64,000 bases of DNA from Jongsikchunia kroppenstedtii DSM 45133 (GCF_000380485.1 NZ_AQYG01000049.1:186001-250000), one strand, 5' to 3'. Shown: positions 9,706 to 19,253, counted from the stretch's first letter. Notes: generated by a model not told the origin, from the letters alone. Translations and numbers: made by a program.

Positions 9706-10515
9706 ATGTCCAAACGCGAGGTCGTCGCCCTCCCCGATCCCGCCGCACGGCGCACCGCCGTCGCCGAGGACGTCTCGGTTCATATCGGGAAGATCGAGAT
9801 CGTCCACGGCGTCGACATGACGGTCGAGCCCGGCGAGATCGTTGCCCTGGTAGGTCCCAACGGCTGCGGCAAATCGACACTGCTGTCGGCACTGTCCGGT
9901 CTGCGGCCCATCGCCGGCGGCCGAATCCACTACGGCGACAGTTCGATCGGCGACCTCGGCCACCTGGAACTGTCGCGCATGCGCGCCCTGGTCGCGCAGT
10001 CGCAACGGGCCGACGCACCCTTCACCGTGCAGGAGATCGTCGAGATGGGCCGGCACCCATGGCTGCGCACCGACCACGCCGCCGAGTCGGCAGCGGTCGT
10101 CGCCAAGGCGATCGAGGACTGCGACCTCGGCAACCTCACCGACCGGGCGCTGAGCCAGCTGTCCATCGGCCAGCAGGCCCGCGTGGCGATCGCCCGCGCG
10201 CTGGCGCAGAACACCCCGATCCTGTTCCTCGACGAGCCGACCGCCGCGCTGGATATCCGCCATCAGGAGCACGTGCTCGGCATCCTGCGCCAGCGGCGCG
10301 ACGAGGGTGCGGCGATCCTGATTGTGGTGCACGATCTTTCGCTGGCCGCCGGCTACGCCGATCGGGCCGCGCTGATGTCGGCCGGCCGGATCGTCAAGAT
10401 CGGCGCGACCGACGAGGTGCTCACCGAGGATCTGCTGACCGACGTCTACCGGCATCCGGTGGTGTCTCTGCGGCACCCTGAGACCGGCCAGCGAATCATC
10501 ATGCCGCGCAGGTGA
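9706..10515 (+). CDS. hmuV: Haem/iron ABC transporter ATP-binding protein (HmuV-like)
   Basis: The 269-residue cytoplasmic ATPase powers the importer. It has Walker A GPNGCGKST, a Q-loop region in VAQSQRADAPFTVQEIVEMG, the ABC signature LSIGQQARVAIARAL, Walker B ILFLDEPTAALD, and the switch histidine in LIVVHDLSLAAG. This set and the length are normal for the FecE/HmuV family. ATG 9706 is preferred to ATG 9697 because GGGGA (9693-9697) is 8 nt before it. The gene ends only 7 bp from the convergent penicillin-binding protein gene. Confidence 0.94.
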   Translation: MSKREVVALPDPAARRTAVAEDVSVHIGKIEIVHGVDMTVEPGEIVALVGPNGCGKSTLLSALSGLRPIAGGRIHYGDSSIGDLGHLELSRMRALVAQSQRADAPFTVQEIVEMGRHPWLRTDHAAESAAVVAKAIEDCDLGNLTDRALSQLSIGQQARVAIARALAQNTPILFLDEPTAALDIRHQEHVLGILRQRRDEGAAILIVVHDLSLAAGYADRAALMSAGRIVKIGATDEVLTEDLLTDVYRHPVVSLRHPETGQRIIMPRR

Positions 10516-10522
10516 CTTGCCA

Positions 10523-12340
10523 CTAATCGGACATATCGATGAGTTGCATGAAGTCCTTGGTGACGCGCACCGCGTAGTCGGAATCGCCGCCCATGGTGAT
10601 CAGCGTCGCGAACGCAAGGTCGCCGCGATAGCCGGCGAACCAGGCGTGTGATCCGCCGTCCACCTCGGCCTCACCGGTCTTCGCGTAGATCTCGCCCATG
10701 TCGTTGATCGTCCGCCCGGTACCGGTGGTGACCACCTGCCGCATCATCAGCCGCACCTGGTCGATCACCTTCGGGTCCGGTGTCGGCCGCGGACCGGTGA
10801 CCGTCGTCGGCCGACCGATGATCAGGTCGGGGGTCACCGTGCCGCCATGCGCGATCGTGGCCGCGACCATCGCCATGCCGAACGGACTCGCCAGGTCCTT
10901 GCCCTGCCCGAACCCATCCTCCGTACGTTGAGTCAGGTCGGGCGCCACCGGAACCGAGCCGGACTTCACGTCGAGGCCGGGAATCGCATACTGCTGGCCC
11001 AGTCCCAGCGAAAATGCGGCCTCGGTCAGCGAGTTCGGCTTCATCTCACTGGCGAGCTTGGCGAACGTCGTGTTGCACGACTGCGCGAACGCGGTGCGCA
11101 GCGGCACCTGGCCGAGCGCGAACTCGTCGTAGTTCGGGATCGTGCGATCACCGATCGTGACGGTTCCCGGGCACTGGACCGCGGATTCCGGATTGACCAT
11201 TCCCCCGTCGATCGCGGCGGTCGACGTCACCATCTTGAACGTCGACCCCGGCGGATACAGGCCCTGCGTGGTGAGATCGCCGCCCCGATCGGCGAGCGGG
11301 TTCTGCGCCAGCGCCAGGATGTGTCCGGTCGAGGGCTGAATGACGACCATCATCGTCGCGAAGTCGGTGCGCTTGTCGACGGCCGTCTGCGCGGCGTTCT
11401 GTATCTTGCGCGAGATCGTCAGATTCACCGATGGCGCGGGCTCGGCCGCAATGTCGGCGAGGACATCCGCATCGACACCGTTGGCGTTGACCAACACGAT
11501 GCGCCAACCCGACTTGCCGTCGAGCTCACCGCCGACCATCTTGGCGATCCGGCCGACCAGGTCCGGCGCGAACTTCGGATCGGTCGGCACCATCGCCGCC
11601 TGATCCCCTGCGTGCACCCCGGGGATCGCGGCCAGCCGGTCGGCGATCCGGTCGTAGTCGTTCTTCGCGATCGTCGCGACCGGATAGCTGCCGTCGGTCG
11701 CCGTCGCATCCTCGGCCATCGACTGCACCGACAGGCCCGGGACCAGCGGCGTCAACACATCGACCAGCTGCGCGACCGCGTCGACCGGCGGACCCGACTG
11801 CGCCGCCTCCTTGGCGTCGAAGCTGATGGCCTCCACCACACCCGGTTCCAGGACGGCGCTGCCGTCGGACTCGTTGACCTCGGCTTCCGGCGGCGGCAGC
11901 GAGCGCAGCGCGATCGTCTGGTTGGCGCCCAGCTGCGGGTGGATGTCGGTGGACGTCCACCGCACCTGCCAGGCGGAACCGTTCTTCACCAGCTGCACCG
12001 AGCCGTCATAGGTCCACACCCGGTCCCGCGGCAGCGTCCAGTTGTAGCGGACCGAGGCGACCGCGGTGTCCGCGGTCATCTTGACCTGGCCGACCTGCGC
12101 CTTCATCTTGGTGGCCTGCAGGCCGTTCCATGCGCTCGTCATCGCCTTGGCGGCGTCGTCGGGGTTGTCGGTCCGGTCGGCCGCCCGCGAGATGTGCTTG
12201 CCACCGAAGTCGGACAGGAAACGTTTGGCGGTGGCGCTGGCGCCGTCATCGCTGCTGCAGGCGGTCAGCGCCATGGACAGCACCACGGTGACGGTGCCGA
12301 GCGCGATGGCGCCGCGCATCTTCGGGGAGATCGATCGCAT
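10523..12340 (-). CDS. Penicillin-binding lipoprotein (class B-like transpeptidase, Rv2864c-like)
   Basis: The 605-residue protein is probably anchored to the outer face of the membrane: lipobox-like MALTAC (Cys28). An NTF2-like MecA N-terminal domain covers about residues 30-150, followed by a dimerisation domain and a transpeptidase domain. The active-site motifs are all present: STFK (Ser366, Lys369), SCN (421-423) and KTG (554-556). It should cross-link peptidoglycan and bind beta-lactams. ATG 12340 is preferred over an upstream frame opening at 12391 because it places a proper signal peptide first and gives the family length (M. tuberculosis homologue about 603 residues). Confidence 0.93.
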   Translation of the reverse strand: MRSISPKMRGAIALGTVTVVLSMALTACSSDDGASATAKRFLSDFGGKHISRAADRTDNPDDAAKAMTSAWNGLQATKMKAQVGQVKMTADTAVASVRYNWTLPRDRVWTYDGSVQLVKNGSAWQVRWTSTDIHPQLGANQTIALRSLPPPEAEVNESDGSAVLEPGVVEAISFDAKEAAQSGPPVDAVAQLVDVLTPLVPGLSVQSMAEDATATDGSYPVATIAKNDYDRIADRLAAIPGVHAGDQAAMVPTDPKFAPDLVGRIAKMVGGELDGKSGWRIVLVNANGVDADVLADIAAEPAPSVNLTISRKIQNAAQTAVDKRTDFATMMVVIQPSTGHILALAQNPLADRGGDLTTQGLYPPGSTFKMVTSTAAIDGGMVNPESAVQCPGTVTIGDRTIPNYDEFALGQVPLRTAFAQSCNTTFAKLASEMKPNSLTEAAFSLGLGQQYAIPGLDVKSGSVPVAPDLTQRTEDGFGQGKDLASPFGMAMVAATIAHGGTVTPDLIIGRPTTVTGPRPTPDPKVIDQVRLMMRQVVTTGTGRTINDMGEIYAKTGEAEVDGGSHAWFAGYRGDLAFATLITMGGDSDYAVRVTKDFMQLIDMSD

Positions 12341-12430
12341 CGCGGCAATGCTAGGTCGAGCAGCGGAAAGATCATCGACGGCTCGCCGCACTGTGACGGC
12401 TGAGGCAGCAGTGACGACCCGGGCAGGCGG

Positions 12431-13327
12431 TCAGTCCACCAACACCGTTGCGAAACTTCCGATCTCGACGAATCCGACCGAGCGGTACGCAGCCCGCGCG
12501 GCGGAGTTGAAGCTGTTGACATACAGGCTGGGCTGGCGGCCCAGATCGGTGATCGCCGCCGCGACCGCCGCGGTGCCCGAGGCACCCAGCCCCTTGCCCC
12601 GATGCGCGGGCGCGACCCAGACGCCTTGGATCTGACCGACGGCCGGCGACATCGCCCCGATCTCGGCCTTGAAGATGACCTCGCCATCCTCGATCGCCGC
12701 GAACGCCCGACCGGCCGCAATCAGATTGGCGATGCGCCGCCGATACGACCGGCCGTCGTCGCCGTCGCGCGGGTCCACCCCGACCTCACCGACGAACATG
12801 TCGACCGCCGCCGGCAGGTAGCAGTCCAGATCGCTCAGCGTCACCTGACGCACCCGCGGGTCCGGAGTGATCAGCGGCGGTCCGGTCAACGCCATGAGCG
12901 GCTGATGATCGCGGACCTCCCGCGGCGGTCCCCACACCTGGGCGAGTTCGGTCCACATCGGCAGCACCAGTTCGCTGCGACCGACCAGTGACGAACACAT
13001 CCGGGGCGCGGCGGCGGCTCGGTCGGCGAAGTCCATCAACGCATCGCGATCGCCCAGCAGCGGAATCAGATTGGCGCCCGAGAAGCACAGCGACTGCCCG
13101 GGATCACCCGCGGTCCACAGCTCGCCGCCGAGCGTCCGCGGCGACAGGCCGTGTTCGGCGACCCGTGCCGCCACCATGCAGGTCGCTACGGAATCCCGAT
13201 CGAGGGCCTCGAGTACGTCGGCATAGTCCTTGGTGCCCAACGGCTTACGGCCGAGCTCGCGGACTTGACGCCAGCGGTTACCAGGCCGCCCAGGACCATC
13301 GGTACGGTCCCCAAGCAGCTTCAGCAC
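12431..13327 (-). CDS. GNAT acetyltransferase with DUF4081 N-terminal domain (Rv2867c-like)
   Basis: The 298-residue protein has an N-terminal DUF4081-type half (about 1-150) followed by a GNAT domain whose acetyl-CoA loop is VWVAPAHRGKGLGA and whose later strand is SLYVNSFNSAARAAYRSVGF. The substrate is unknown. GTG 13327 was chosen because GAGGAG lies 5-6 nt upstream and falls inside any longer version. It is between ispG and the penicillin-binding lipoprotein, as in M. tuberculosis. Confidence 0.9.
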   Translation of the reverse strand: MLKLLGDRTDGPGRPGNRWRQVRELGRKPLGTKDYADVLEALDRDSVATCMVAARVAEHGLSPRTLGGELWTAGDPGQSLCFSGANLIPLLGDRDALMDFADRAAAAPRMCSSLVGRSELVLPMWTELAQVWGPPREVRDHQPLMALTGPPLITPDPRVRQVTLSDLDCYLPAAVDMFVGEVGVDPRDGDDGRSYRRRIANLIAAGRAFAAIEDGEVIFKAEIGAMSPAVGQIQGVWVAPAHRGKGLGASGTAAVAAAITDLGRQPSLYVNSFNSAARAAYRSVGFVEIGSFATVLVD

Positions 13328-13438
13328 GACGACTCCTCGCACTGGGCGACATCACTGCCGCCGTTTCACCCCGACTGACTTCGCCAGTATGGCCGTCAAA
13401 CCCGACACGTCGCAAGGAAATGAACGACTGACAGCCGG

Positions 13439-14617
13439 TCAGCTCACGGAGACCGTCGGAGTGCCCACGGCGTCGTCGCCGGATTCCTCCGCGATCCGCA
13501 TCGCCTCTTCGATCAGGGTCTCGACGATCTGCGACTCCGGCACGGTCTTGACCACCTCGCCCTTGACGAAGATCTGTCCCTTGCCGTTGCCGGACGCGAC
13601 GCCCAGGTCGGCCTCGCGAGCCTCGCCGGGACCGTTGACGACGCAGCCCATGACCGCCACCCGCAGCGGGATCTCCATCCCATCGAGTCCGGCGGTGACT
13701 TCCTCGGCCAGCTTGTAGACGTCGACCTGGGCCCGGCCGCAGGACGGGCACGAGACGATCTCCAGCTTGCGCGGACGCAGCCCGAGCGACTGCAGGATCT
13801 GTCCGCCGACCTTGACCTCTTCGATCGGCGGCGCCGACAGCGAAACACGGATGGTGTCGCCGATCCCCTGCGACAGCAGGGCGCCGAATGCGACCGCCGA
13901 CTTGATGGTGCCCTGGAATGCCGGGCCCGCCTCGGTCACGCCCAGGTGCAGCGGGTAGTCGCACTGCGCGGCCAGCTGCCGGTAGGCCTCGACCATGATC
14001 ACCGGGTCGTTGTGCTTCACCGAGATCTTGATGTCGCCGAAGCCGTGCTCCTCGAATAGGCCGGCCTCCCACAGCGCCGACTCGACGAGCGCCTCCGGGG
14101 TGGCCTTGCCGTACTTCTGCAGCAGCCGCGGGTCGAGCGAACCGGCGTTGACGCCGATGCGGATCGGGATGCCCGCATCGCCGGCCGCCTTCGCGACCTC
14201 CTTGACACGGCCGTCGAACTCCTTGATGTTGCCCGGATTGACGCGCACAGCGGCGCAGCCGGCATCGATGGCCGCGAAGATATAGCGCGGCTGGAAGTGG
14301 ATGTCGGCGATCACCGGGATCTGGCTGTGCTTGGCGATCTCCGCCAGCGCCTCGGCATCCTCGTTGCGCGGGCAGGCGACGCGGACGATGTCACAACCCG
14401 ACGCGGTCAGCTCGGCGATCTGCTGCAGGGTCGCATTGATGTCATGCGTCTTCGTGGTCGTCATCGACTGCACCGACACCGGGCTGTCGCTGCCGACGCC
14501 GACGCCGCCGACCTTCAGCTGACGGGTCTTCCGCCGGGGCGCGAGCACGGTGGGAACGTCGGGTACACCCAGGGCGACAGGATTGGACATGCTCCCGATT
14601 CTATTCGCATTCGCCAC
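13439..14617 (-). CDS. ispG: 4-hydroxy-3-methylbut-2-enyl diphosphate synthase (flavodoxin/ferredoxin)
   Basis: The 392-residue enzyme carries out the sixth step of the MEP isoprenoid pathway, converting cyclic methylerythritol diphosphate to HMBPP with a [4Fe-4S] cluster. A TIM-barrel N-terminal half contains [12 protein letters not shown] and [12 protein letters not shown]. The C-terminal half has the cluster cysteines in CPSCGRAQ and [11 protein letters not shown]. The start is uncertain: GTG 14617 has ACGAGG about 5 nt before it, while ATG 14590 has GGGAG almost touching it. Downstream dxr in the same block is another MEP gene. Its 5' end overlaps one of two 51-bp direct repeats by a few bases of context. 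Confidence 0.96.
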   Translation of the reverse strand: MANANRIGSMSNPVALGVPDVPTVLAPRRKTRQLKVGGVGVGSDSPVSVQSMTTTKTHDINATLQQIAELTASGCDIVRVACPRNEDAEALAEIAKHSQIPVIADIHFQPRYIFAAIDAGCAAVRVNPGNIKEFDGRVKEVAKAAGDAGIPIRIGVNAGSLDPRLLQKYGKATPEALVESALWEAGLFEEHGFGDIKISVKHNDPVIMVEAYRQLAAQCDYPLHLGVTEAGPAFQGTIKSAVAFGALLSQGIGDTIRVSLSAPPIEEVKVGGQILQSLGLRPRKLEIVSCPSCGRAQVDVYKLAEEVTAGLDGMEIPLRVAVMGCVVNGPGEAREADLGVASGNGKGQIFVKGEVVKTVPESQIVETLIEEAMRIAEESGDDAVGTPTVSVS

Positions 14618-14618
14618 G

Positions 14619-14669
14619 GCGCCTCGTCTCGATCATGACGCCCCCTGCCGGGCGCTGGCACGACGCTCA
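14619..14669. repeat. 51-bp imperfect direct repeat, left copy (flanks AbiEi-like gene)
   Basis: This segment begins GCGCCTCGTCTCGATCA and ends ACGCTCA. It matches 15667-15717 in the same orientation without any gap, roughly three-quarters of positions being identical, with the first 24 almost perfect. It contains the stop codon of the AbiEi-like gene (14633-14635). Confidence 0.6.
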
Positions 14670-15583
14670 AGCGGAGGCGCCAGAACCATCCGACGAATCC
14701 GCGCCAACAGCCGATCCGGGTGCTCAAGATCACGCCATCCCCACCGCACGACGCGCCATCCGGCCTCATGTAGGCGGTCCGTCCGCTCCTTCTCCCGAAT
14801 GACGGCGATCGCCGGATCGACGCCGTACTGACCGCGGTACTTCCCGTGACCATCGCACTCCCCGAGCACCTGCTGGTCGACCCAGGCCAGGTCGCCGCGG
14901 GCGAGGAACGCGCCGCTGTCATCGACGACATCAACCTGAAGGTCTGGATCCGGCAGTCCCGGATCGTCGACCACAAGCACTCGGCTGCGCGATTCCAGCG
15001 GACTCTCGCTTAACCCGTTCATCTGCGAGACAGCCCGTACCGCTCGCGAGTGCCCCGGGAACCCTGACGCTAGTTCGAGTTCGATCAACAACTCATCCAA
15101 CGTGCATCTCTTCAGGTGAAGCGCGGCATCACCGACGACAACAGCGGCTGTCTTCGATTCGTGACGGGCGATATCGATCACAGTGCGCGCGACACCGACC
15201 ACCTCAATGCCGTCGATCCGCACGGCCGCGGCCGGTCGTGGATCTGCATGCGTCACCGACCTGCTCGTCGCCAAAGTGCCCGAACCGCCTCTGCGGGCAG
15301 ACAGATGCACTCGATCCGTCCGCATTCCCCATACCGGCAAGCCGTGGACGGCAGCGGCCGACACCCTGGCGAGGGCTCCGGTTCGACCGCGCGCCGGTGC
15401 AACAGCCAACTGCGCGTGCTTGATCTCGGGTGGCGCTTCGTCGATCCACCGCGGACCGAAGACTCCGGCTGCGAGCCGGACGATGGCTCCATCACGGATC
15501 GCGCGACGCAGATCGTTCGGGGTGTATCCGGAGGCCAGCAGTTCACGCCGAGTGGCGGCACCGGCCAGCCTGTCAATGTCCAT
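14633..15583 (-). CDS. AbiEi-type antitoxin-like / DUF559-like protein
   Basis: The 316-residue protein starts with a winged-helix 'AbiEi antitoxin N-terminal' type domain (LAGAATRRELLASGYTPNDL, then RLAAGVFGP). It ends with a DUF559/Vsr-like region containing LESRSRVLV, GDLAWVDQQVLGECDGHGKY and RVVRWGW, the arrangement of acidic residues seen in a restriction-endonuclease-like fold. No AbiEii nucleotidyltransferase toxin is adjacent, so it is not a classical type IV toxin-antitoxin pair. Such proteins are frequent in Mycobacteriales with unknown function. ATG 15583 is chosen over a TTG at 15613. The gene is bracketed by 51-bp direct repeats and interrupts an otherwise conserved ispG-to-rip1 neighbourhood. 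Confidence 0.75.
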   Translation of the reverse strand: MDIDRLAGAATRRELLASGYTPNDLRRAIRDGAIVRLAAGVFGPRWIDEAPPEIKHAQLAVAPARGRTGALARVSAAAVHGLPVWGMRTDRVHLSARRGGSGTLATSRSVTHADPRPAAAVRIDGIEVVGVARTVIDIARHESKTAAVVVGDAALHLKRCTLDELLIELELASGFPGHSRAVRAVSQMNGLSESPLESRSRVLVVDDPGLPDPDLQVDVVDDSGAFLARGDLAWVDQQVLGECDGHGKYRGQYGVDPAIAVIREKERTDRLHEAGWRVVRWGWRDLEHPDRLLARIRRMVLAPPLERRASARQGAS

Positions 15584-15666
15584 GTCAGCATTGTGAATGC
15601 CGTTGATGGCCAATCCTGTTCGCTAGCACTCGCCTGTGGATAGGCGACCAAACTGTGGATACGTCC

Positions 15667-15717
15667 GCGCCTTGTCTCGATCACGACGCCTCGCGCCGAA
15701 CGCGAGCGCCACGCTCA
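15667..15717. repeat. 51-bp imperfect direct repeat, right copy
   Basis: Partner of 14619-14669. It starts GCGCCTTGTCTCGATCA, ends ACGCTCA, and overlaps the stop codon of the F420-type oxidoreductase gene at 15715-15717. The two copies start 1048 bp apart, and each coincides with the 3' end of a minus-strand gene. Confidence 0.6.
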
Positions 15718-16752
15718 GTTCGAGGCGCCGTGCCGCCGCACCGCCGCGCACAGATCGGCGAGCAGGCGCGGATCGGCGCGATAGGGAGTGTTGAACCCGA
15801 GGCGGTCCACGATTCCGTCGTATCGGCGGTACAGCTCGTCGGCGGCTGTCTCCGGATCGTCGACCGTCACAGCCACCAGGTCGATGAAGTCGTCGTCGAT
15901 CAGCGTCGCCATTTCCTGCCACTGCCCTTGACGCGACATGTCGCGCAGCCGTGGCCCGAGTTCGCCCCGACCGTGGAGCTCGAGGATCGGCCAGTACGCC
16001 TGCGTCGAGCCGTAGAAACCGAGCTGCCAGGCCACCGCGGCGCGGGCGGCCGCGCGTTCGGTATCGTCGCCGCCGACGATCACTATCGCCGAGTGATGAA
16101 TAGCGATGTCGGACAGCTCTTTTCCGGCCGTCACCGCGCCCAGGCTCAACGAAGGAAGCGTGCGCTCGCGCAGATACTCCGGAGTGCACAGCGGATGCGA
16201 GAGGAAGCCGTCGGCGACCTCGCCGGCCACCTCGGTCAGCCGCTGACCGACGCCGGCCAGCCAGATCGGCGGCGGACCGAATCCGTCGACCTGCGCCGGA
16301 TCCGGGCGGAACAGCGGCGGCATCAGCGTGTGCTGATAGAACTCGCCGCGGTAGTCCAGTGGCCGACCGTGATCGGTCCAACTGGCCCAGATCTCGCGCG
16401 TCGCGAGCACCATGTCGCGCATGCGGGCGGCGGGACGGCTCCAGGGCATGCCGTAGCGCCGGGTGATGTGCGCCTTGATCTGGGTTCCCAGGCCGAGGAT
16501 GAACCGTCCGCCGGAATACGCCTGAAGGTCCCAGCCGACCGTCGCGAGCAGCATCGGGTTACGCGCGAATCCGACGGCGATCGACGTGCCCAGGCTGACG
16601 TCGCGGGTGTGTTCGGCCGCGAGCAGCAGCGGCAGGAACGGATCGTGGGAGCCCTCGAAGGTCCAAATCCCTTGGTAGCCGGCAGCTTCCGCGTCCGTTG
16701 CGGCCGCGGCGACCCCGGACAGCGGCTCGGTGATAGTGATGTCGACCTGCAT
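15715..16752 (-). CDS. LLM-class F420-dependent oxidoreductase (TIGR03617-like)
   Basis: The 345-residue protein has a luciferase-like (beta/alpha)8 barrel: GYQGIWTFEGSHDPFLPLLLAAEHTRDVSLGT-type N-terminal strands (only part shown), GRFILGLGTQIKAHITRRYG, and PPPIWLAGVGQRLTEVAGEVADG. These match the actinobacterial subfamily that uses deazaflavin F420. The substrate is unknown. The ATG is at 16752. Downstream, 21 bp away on the genome but upstream in transcription, lies rip1, so co-transcription with rip1 and dxr is plausible. Confidence 0.88.
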   Translation of the reverse strand: MQVDITITEPLSGVAAAATDAEAAGYQGIWTFEGSHDPFLPLLLAAEHTRDVSLGTSIAVGFARNPMLLATVGWDLQAYSGGRFILGLGTQIKAHITRRYGMPWSRPAARMRDMVLATREIWASWTDHGRPLDYRGEFYQHTLMPPLFRPDPAQVDGFGPPPIWLAGVGQRLTEVAGEVADGFLSHPLCTPEYLRERTLPSLSLGAVTAGKELSDIAIHHSAIVIVGGDDTERAAARAAVAWQLGFYGSTQAYWPILELHGRGELGPRLRDMSRQGQWQEMATLIDDDFIDLVAVTVDDPETAADELYRRYDGIVDRLGFNTPYRADPRLLADLCAAVRRHGASN

Positions 16753-16773
16753 GCGCCGACTCTATCGGTCTGC

Positions 16774-17994
16774 TCAGAACACCTTGATCGGGTTGATGAT
16801 GTCCGCGAGCACCGCGAGGATCATGTAGGCGCCCATGACCGCGATCACGGCGTAGGTCGGCGGCATGAGTTTCATGTAGTCGACCGGCCCACCGGCCGCA
16901 CGGCCGCGCATGGCACGGATGCGGTCACGGAGCTTCTCGTAGCCCACGACGGCCATGTGTCCGCCGTCCAGCGGTAGCAGCGGGATCAGGTTGAACAGCC
17001 CCAGGAACAGATTGATGCTGGCCAGCAGGAAGAAGAAGAACGACCAGGCGCCATGGTCGGCGGCCTGACCGCCGATCACCGACGCGCCGACGACGCTGGT
17101 GGGAGTATCGGCTCCGCGCGAGCCGCCGGTGATCGCATGCCACAGGGCACTCACCTTCGACGGCATCTGCAGCAGCGCATCCCAGGTCTTGCCGATCAGC
17201 TGACCGGTGAAGACCGCAGCCCCGCCGAATGCGGTGACCACGTTGTACTGCTTCCACGGCACCGCGGCCGGGCCGATGCCGACCATCGGCTTGTAGGTGT
17301 GCTCGGGGTTGCCGTTCTCATTGATCGTGCTGATGTCGGCCTGGATCGGCTGCATCGTCGTTGTGGAAGTCACGCCGTCGCGCTCGTAGCTGATGGCGAC
17401 CGCGCCGGTCGCATTCTTCAGCAACGATGTCACGTCGTCCCAGTCCGAGACCGGCTGGCCATCGATCGCGACGATCTTGTCGCCATCGCGCAGACCGGCA
17501 TCCGCAGCTGGCCCCCCGCCGGTGCACTTGGGCGACGTGAGATTGCCCTTCACGTCGTACGTCTGCACGGGTGCGACGCACTGGGTGGCGCCGATCTTCG
17601 CGGGCAGCGCCTCGGTCAGGTTCGGCAGTCCGGCGAAGATCGCCAGGCCGACGATCAGGATGAACGCCAGGATAAAGTTCTGCAGCGGCCCGGCGAACAG
17701 CACGACCAGGCGCTTCCACGGCTTCTGCCGGTACATCGCCCGCGACTCGTCCTCCGGGGCGAGCTCGTCATAGGTCGTCATGCCGGCGATGTCGCAGAAG
17801 CCGCCGAGCGGGATCGCCTTGAGCCCGTACTCCGTCTCACCGCGCCGGAACGACCAGATCTTCGGGCCGAAGCCGACGAAGTACCGGCGCACCTTCATGC
17901 CAGTCGCCTGAGCCGCCCACATGTGTCCGCATTCGTGCCAGGCGATGGACAGCAGCAAGCACAACGCAAAGAGGGCGATACCCAAAATCAACAT
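16774..17994 (-). CDS. rip1: Site-2 intramembrane metalloprotease (RseP family)
   Basis: The 406-residue membrane protease cuts anti-sigma factors and other membrane substrates, and in mycobacteria controls envelope lipid and stress responses. The zinc motif HECGH is in the first membrane helix (His20, Glu21, His24). A PDZ domain follows (about 130-250, with GLRDGDKIVAIDGQPVSDW). The third metal ligand is in NLIPLLPLDGGH near the C-terminal helices. ATG 17994 is preferred: it places HECGH at residue 20 as in the family, gives the ~404-residue length of Rv2869c, and begins 16 bp after dxr. A longer frame from 18114 would overlap dxr by about 100 bp. Confidence 0.95.
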   Translation of the reverse strand: MLILGIALFALCLLLSIAWHECGHMWAAQATGMKVRRYFVGFGPKIWSFRRGETEYGLKAIPLGGFCDIAGMTTYDELAPEDESRAMYRQKPWKRLVVLFAGPLQNFILAFILIVGLAIFAGLPNLTEALPAKIGATQCVAPVQTYDVKGNLTSPKCTGGGPAADAGLRDGDKIVAIDGQPVSDWDDVTSLLKNATGAVAISYERDGVTSTTTMQPIQADISTINENGNPEHTYKPMVGIGPAAVPWKQYNVVTAFGGAAVFTGQLIGKTWDALLQMPSKVSALWHAITGGSRGADTPTSVVGASVIGGQAADHGAWSFFFFLLASINLFLGLFNLIPLLPLDGGHMAVVGYEKLRDRIRAMRGRAAGGPVDYMKLMPPTYAVIAVMGAYMILAVLADIINPIKVF

Positions 17995-18010
17995 CAGTGG
18001 ATCAACATCG

Positions 18011-19201
18011 CTAGGTCGTTGCAGCCTTTCCAACCAGTGCACCGGCACGCCTCCGAGCCCAGGAATCGGCTGCGAGGACGTCGTCCAGCGTACCGGGGTC
18101 AACAGCCCATTCATCGGCCTGCATCAGGACATCCCCGACGATTCCGACAATGCGCGGAAAGGTGATGGCGCCGTCGAAGAAGCCCTGAGCGGCGACCTCG
18201 TTGGCCGCGTTGAAGACCGCCGGCAGGCTGCCGCCACGGGTGCCGGCCTCGCGCGCGATGGAGATGGCCGGGAACACCGCATCGTCGACCGGCTCGAAGG
18301 TCCACTGCATCGATTGCGAAAAGTCCAGCGGGTCACCGACATCCGGAACCCGGTGCGGCCAGTCCAGGGCCAGCGCGATGGGCAGCTCCATCGACGGTGG
18401 CGACGCCTTGGCGATGGTCGCGCCGTCGATGAAGGTGACCATCGAGTGCACGATCGACTGCGGGTGCACGGTGACGTCGATCCGGTCATACGGCACTCCG
18501 AACAGCAGATGCGCCTCGATGACTTCCAGCGCCTTGTTGACCAGGGTCGCCGAGTTCAGGGTGATCATCGGCCCCATCGACCAGGTCGGATGCTTGCCGG
18601 CCTGAGCGGGGGTGACGGCTTCGAGCTGCCGGGCGGTGTACCCGCGGAACGGTCCGCCCGACGCCGTGACCACCAGCTTCGCCACCTCGTCGGGGGTGCC
18701 GCCGCGCAGGCATTGCGCGATCGCCGAGTGCTCGGAGTCGACCGGAACGATCTGCCCGGGGGCCGCCGCGCGGGTGACGAGCGAGCCGCCGGCGACGAGC
18801 GACTCCTTGTTGGCCAGCGCCAGCCGGGCGCCGCTGCGCAGCGTCGTCAGGGTCGGCCCGAGGCCGAGTGAGCCGACGACCGCGTTGAGGACGACGTCCG
18901 CGTCGGCCGCCTCGATGAGCTCGCTCATCGCATCGACCCCGGTCAGCACACCGGCGAGACCGGTCGCGTTCTCGAATGCCGCCGCCCGCGCCGGATCGGC
19001 GACGGCGATCCGGTCAGCCTGCAGATTCCAGCGCGTCGCCTGTTCCGCGAGCAGGTCGACGTTGCCGCCGCCGGCGCCAAGCCCCGCGACCACGAACCGG
19101 TCGGGGTTCGCCGCGATCACATTGAGGGCCTGGGTCCCGATCGAACCCGTCGAGCCGAGGATCAGGACCGAGGTCAGCCCCTGAGAAGTCATCACCGTCA
19201 T
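18011..19201 (-). CDS. dxr: 1-deoxy-D-xylulose 5-phosphate reductoisomerase
   Basis: The 396-residue NADPH enzyme makes 2-C-methyl-D-erythritol 4-phosphate, the committed step of the MEP pathway. The NADPH-binding loop is GSTGSIG (16-22). Active-site blocks [22 protein letters not shown] and ASGGPFRG are present, as is the C-terminal AANEVA block. The length is normal. The ATG 19201 faces the divergent receiver-domain gene with little space between them. rip1 follows 16 bp downstream. Confidence 0.96.
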   Translation of the reverse strand: MTVMTSQGLTSVLILGSTGSIGTQALNVIAANPDRFVVAGLGAGGGNVDLLAEQATRWNLQADRIAVADPARAAAFENATGLAGVLTGVDAMSELIEAADADVVLNAVVGSLGLGPTLTTLRSGARLALANKESLVAGGSLVTRAAAPGQIVPVDSEHSAIAQCLRGGTPDEVAKLVVTASGGPFRGYTARQLEAVTPAQAGKHPTWSMGPMITLNSATLVNKALEVIEAHLLFGVPYDRIDVTVHPQSIVHSMVTFIDGATIAKASPPSMELPIALALDWPHRVPDVGDPLDFSQSMQWTFEPVDDAVFPAISIAREAGTRGGSLPAVFNAANEVAAQGFFDGAITFPRIVGIVGDVLMQADEWAVDPGTLDDVLAADSWARRRAGALVGKAATT

Positions 19202-19253
19202 ATTGTGCCCGAATGCGGTCCGCCGGTGGAGCGACGGCGATACGCTCGACCAC

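Noticed and set aside
14633-15583. Complete AbiE type IV toxin-antitoxin system
   Set aside because: No AbiEii toxin gene is adjacent; the neighbours are ispG and an F420-type oxidoreductase.
17995-18114. Longer rip1 start at 18114
   Set aside because: It would overlap dxr by about 100 bp and place a non-homologous 40-residue stretch before the first membrane helix.
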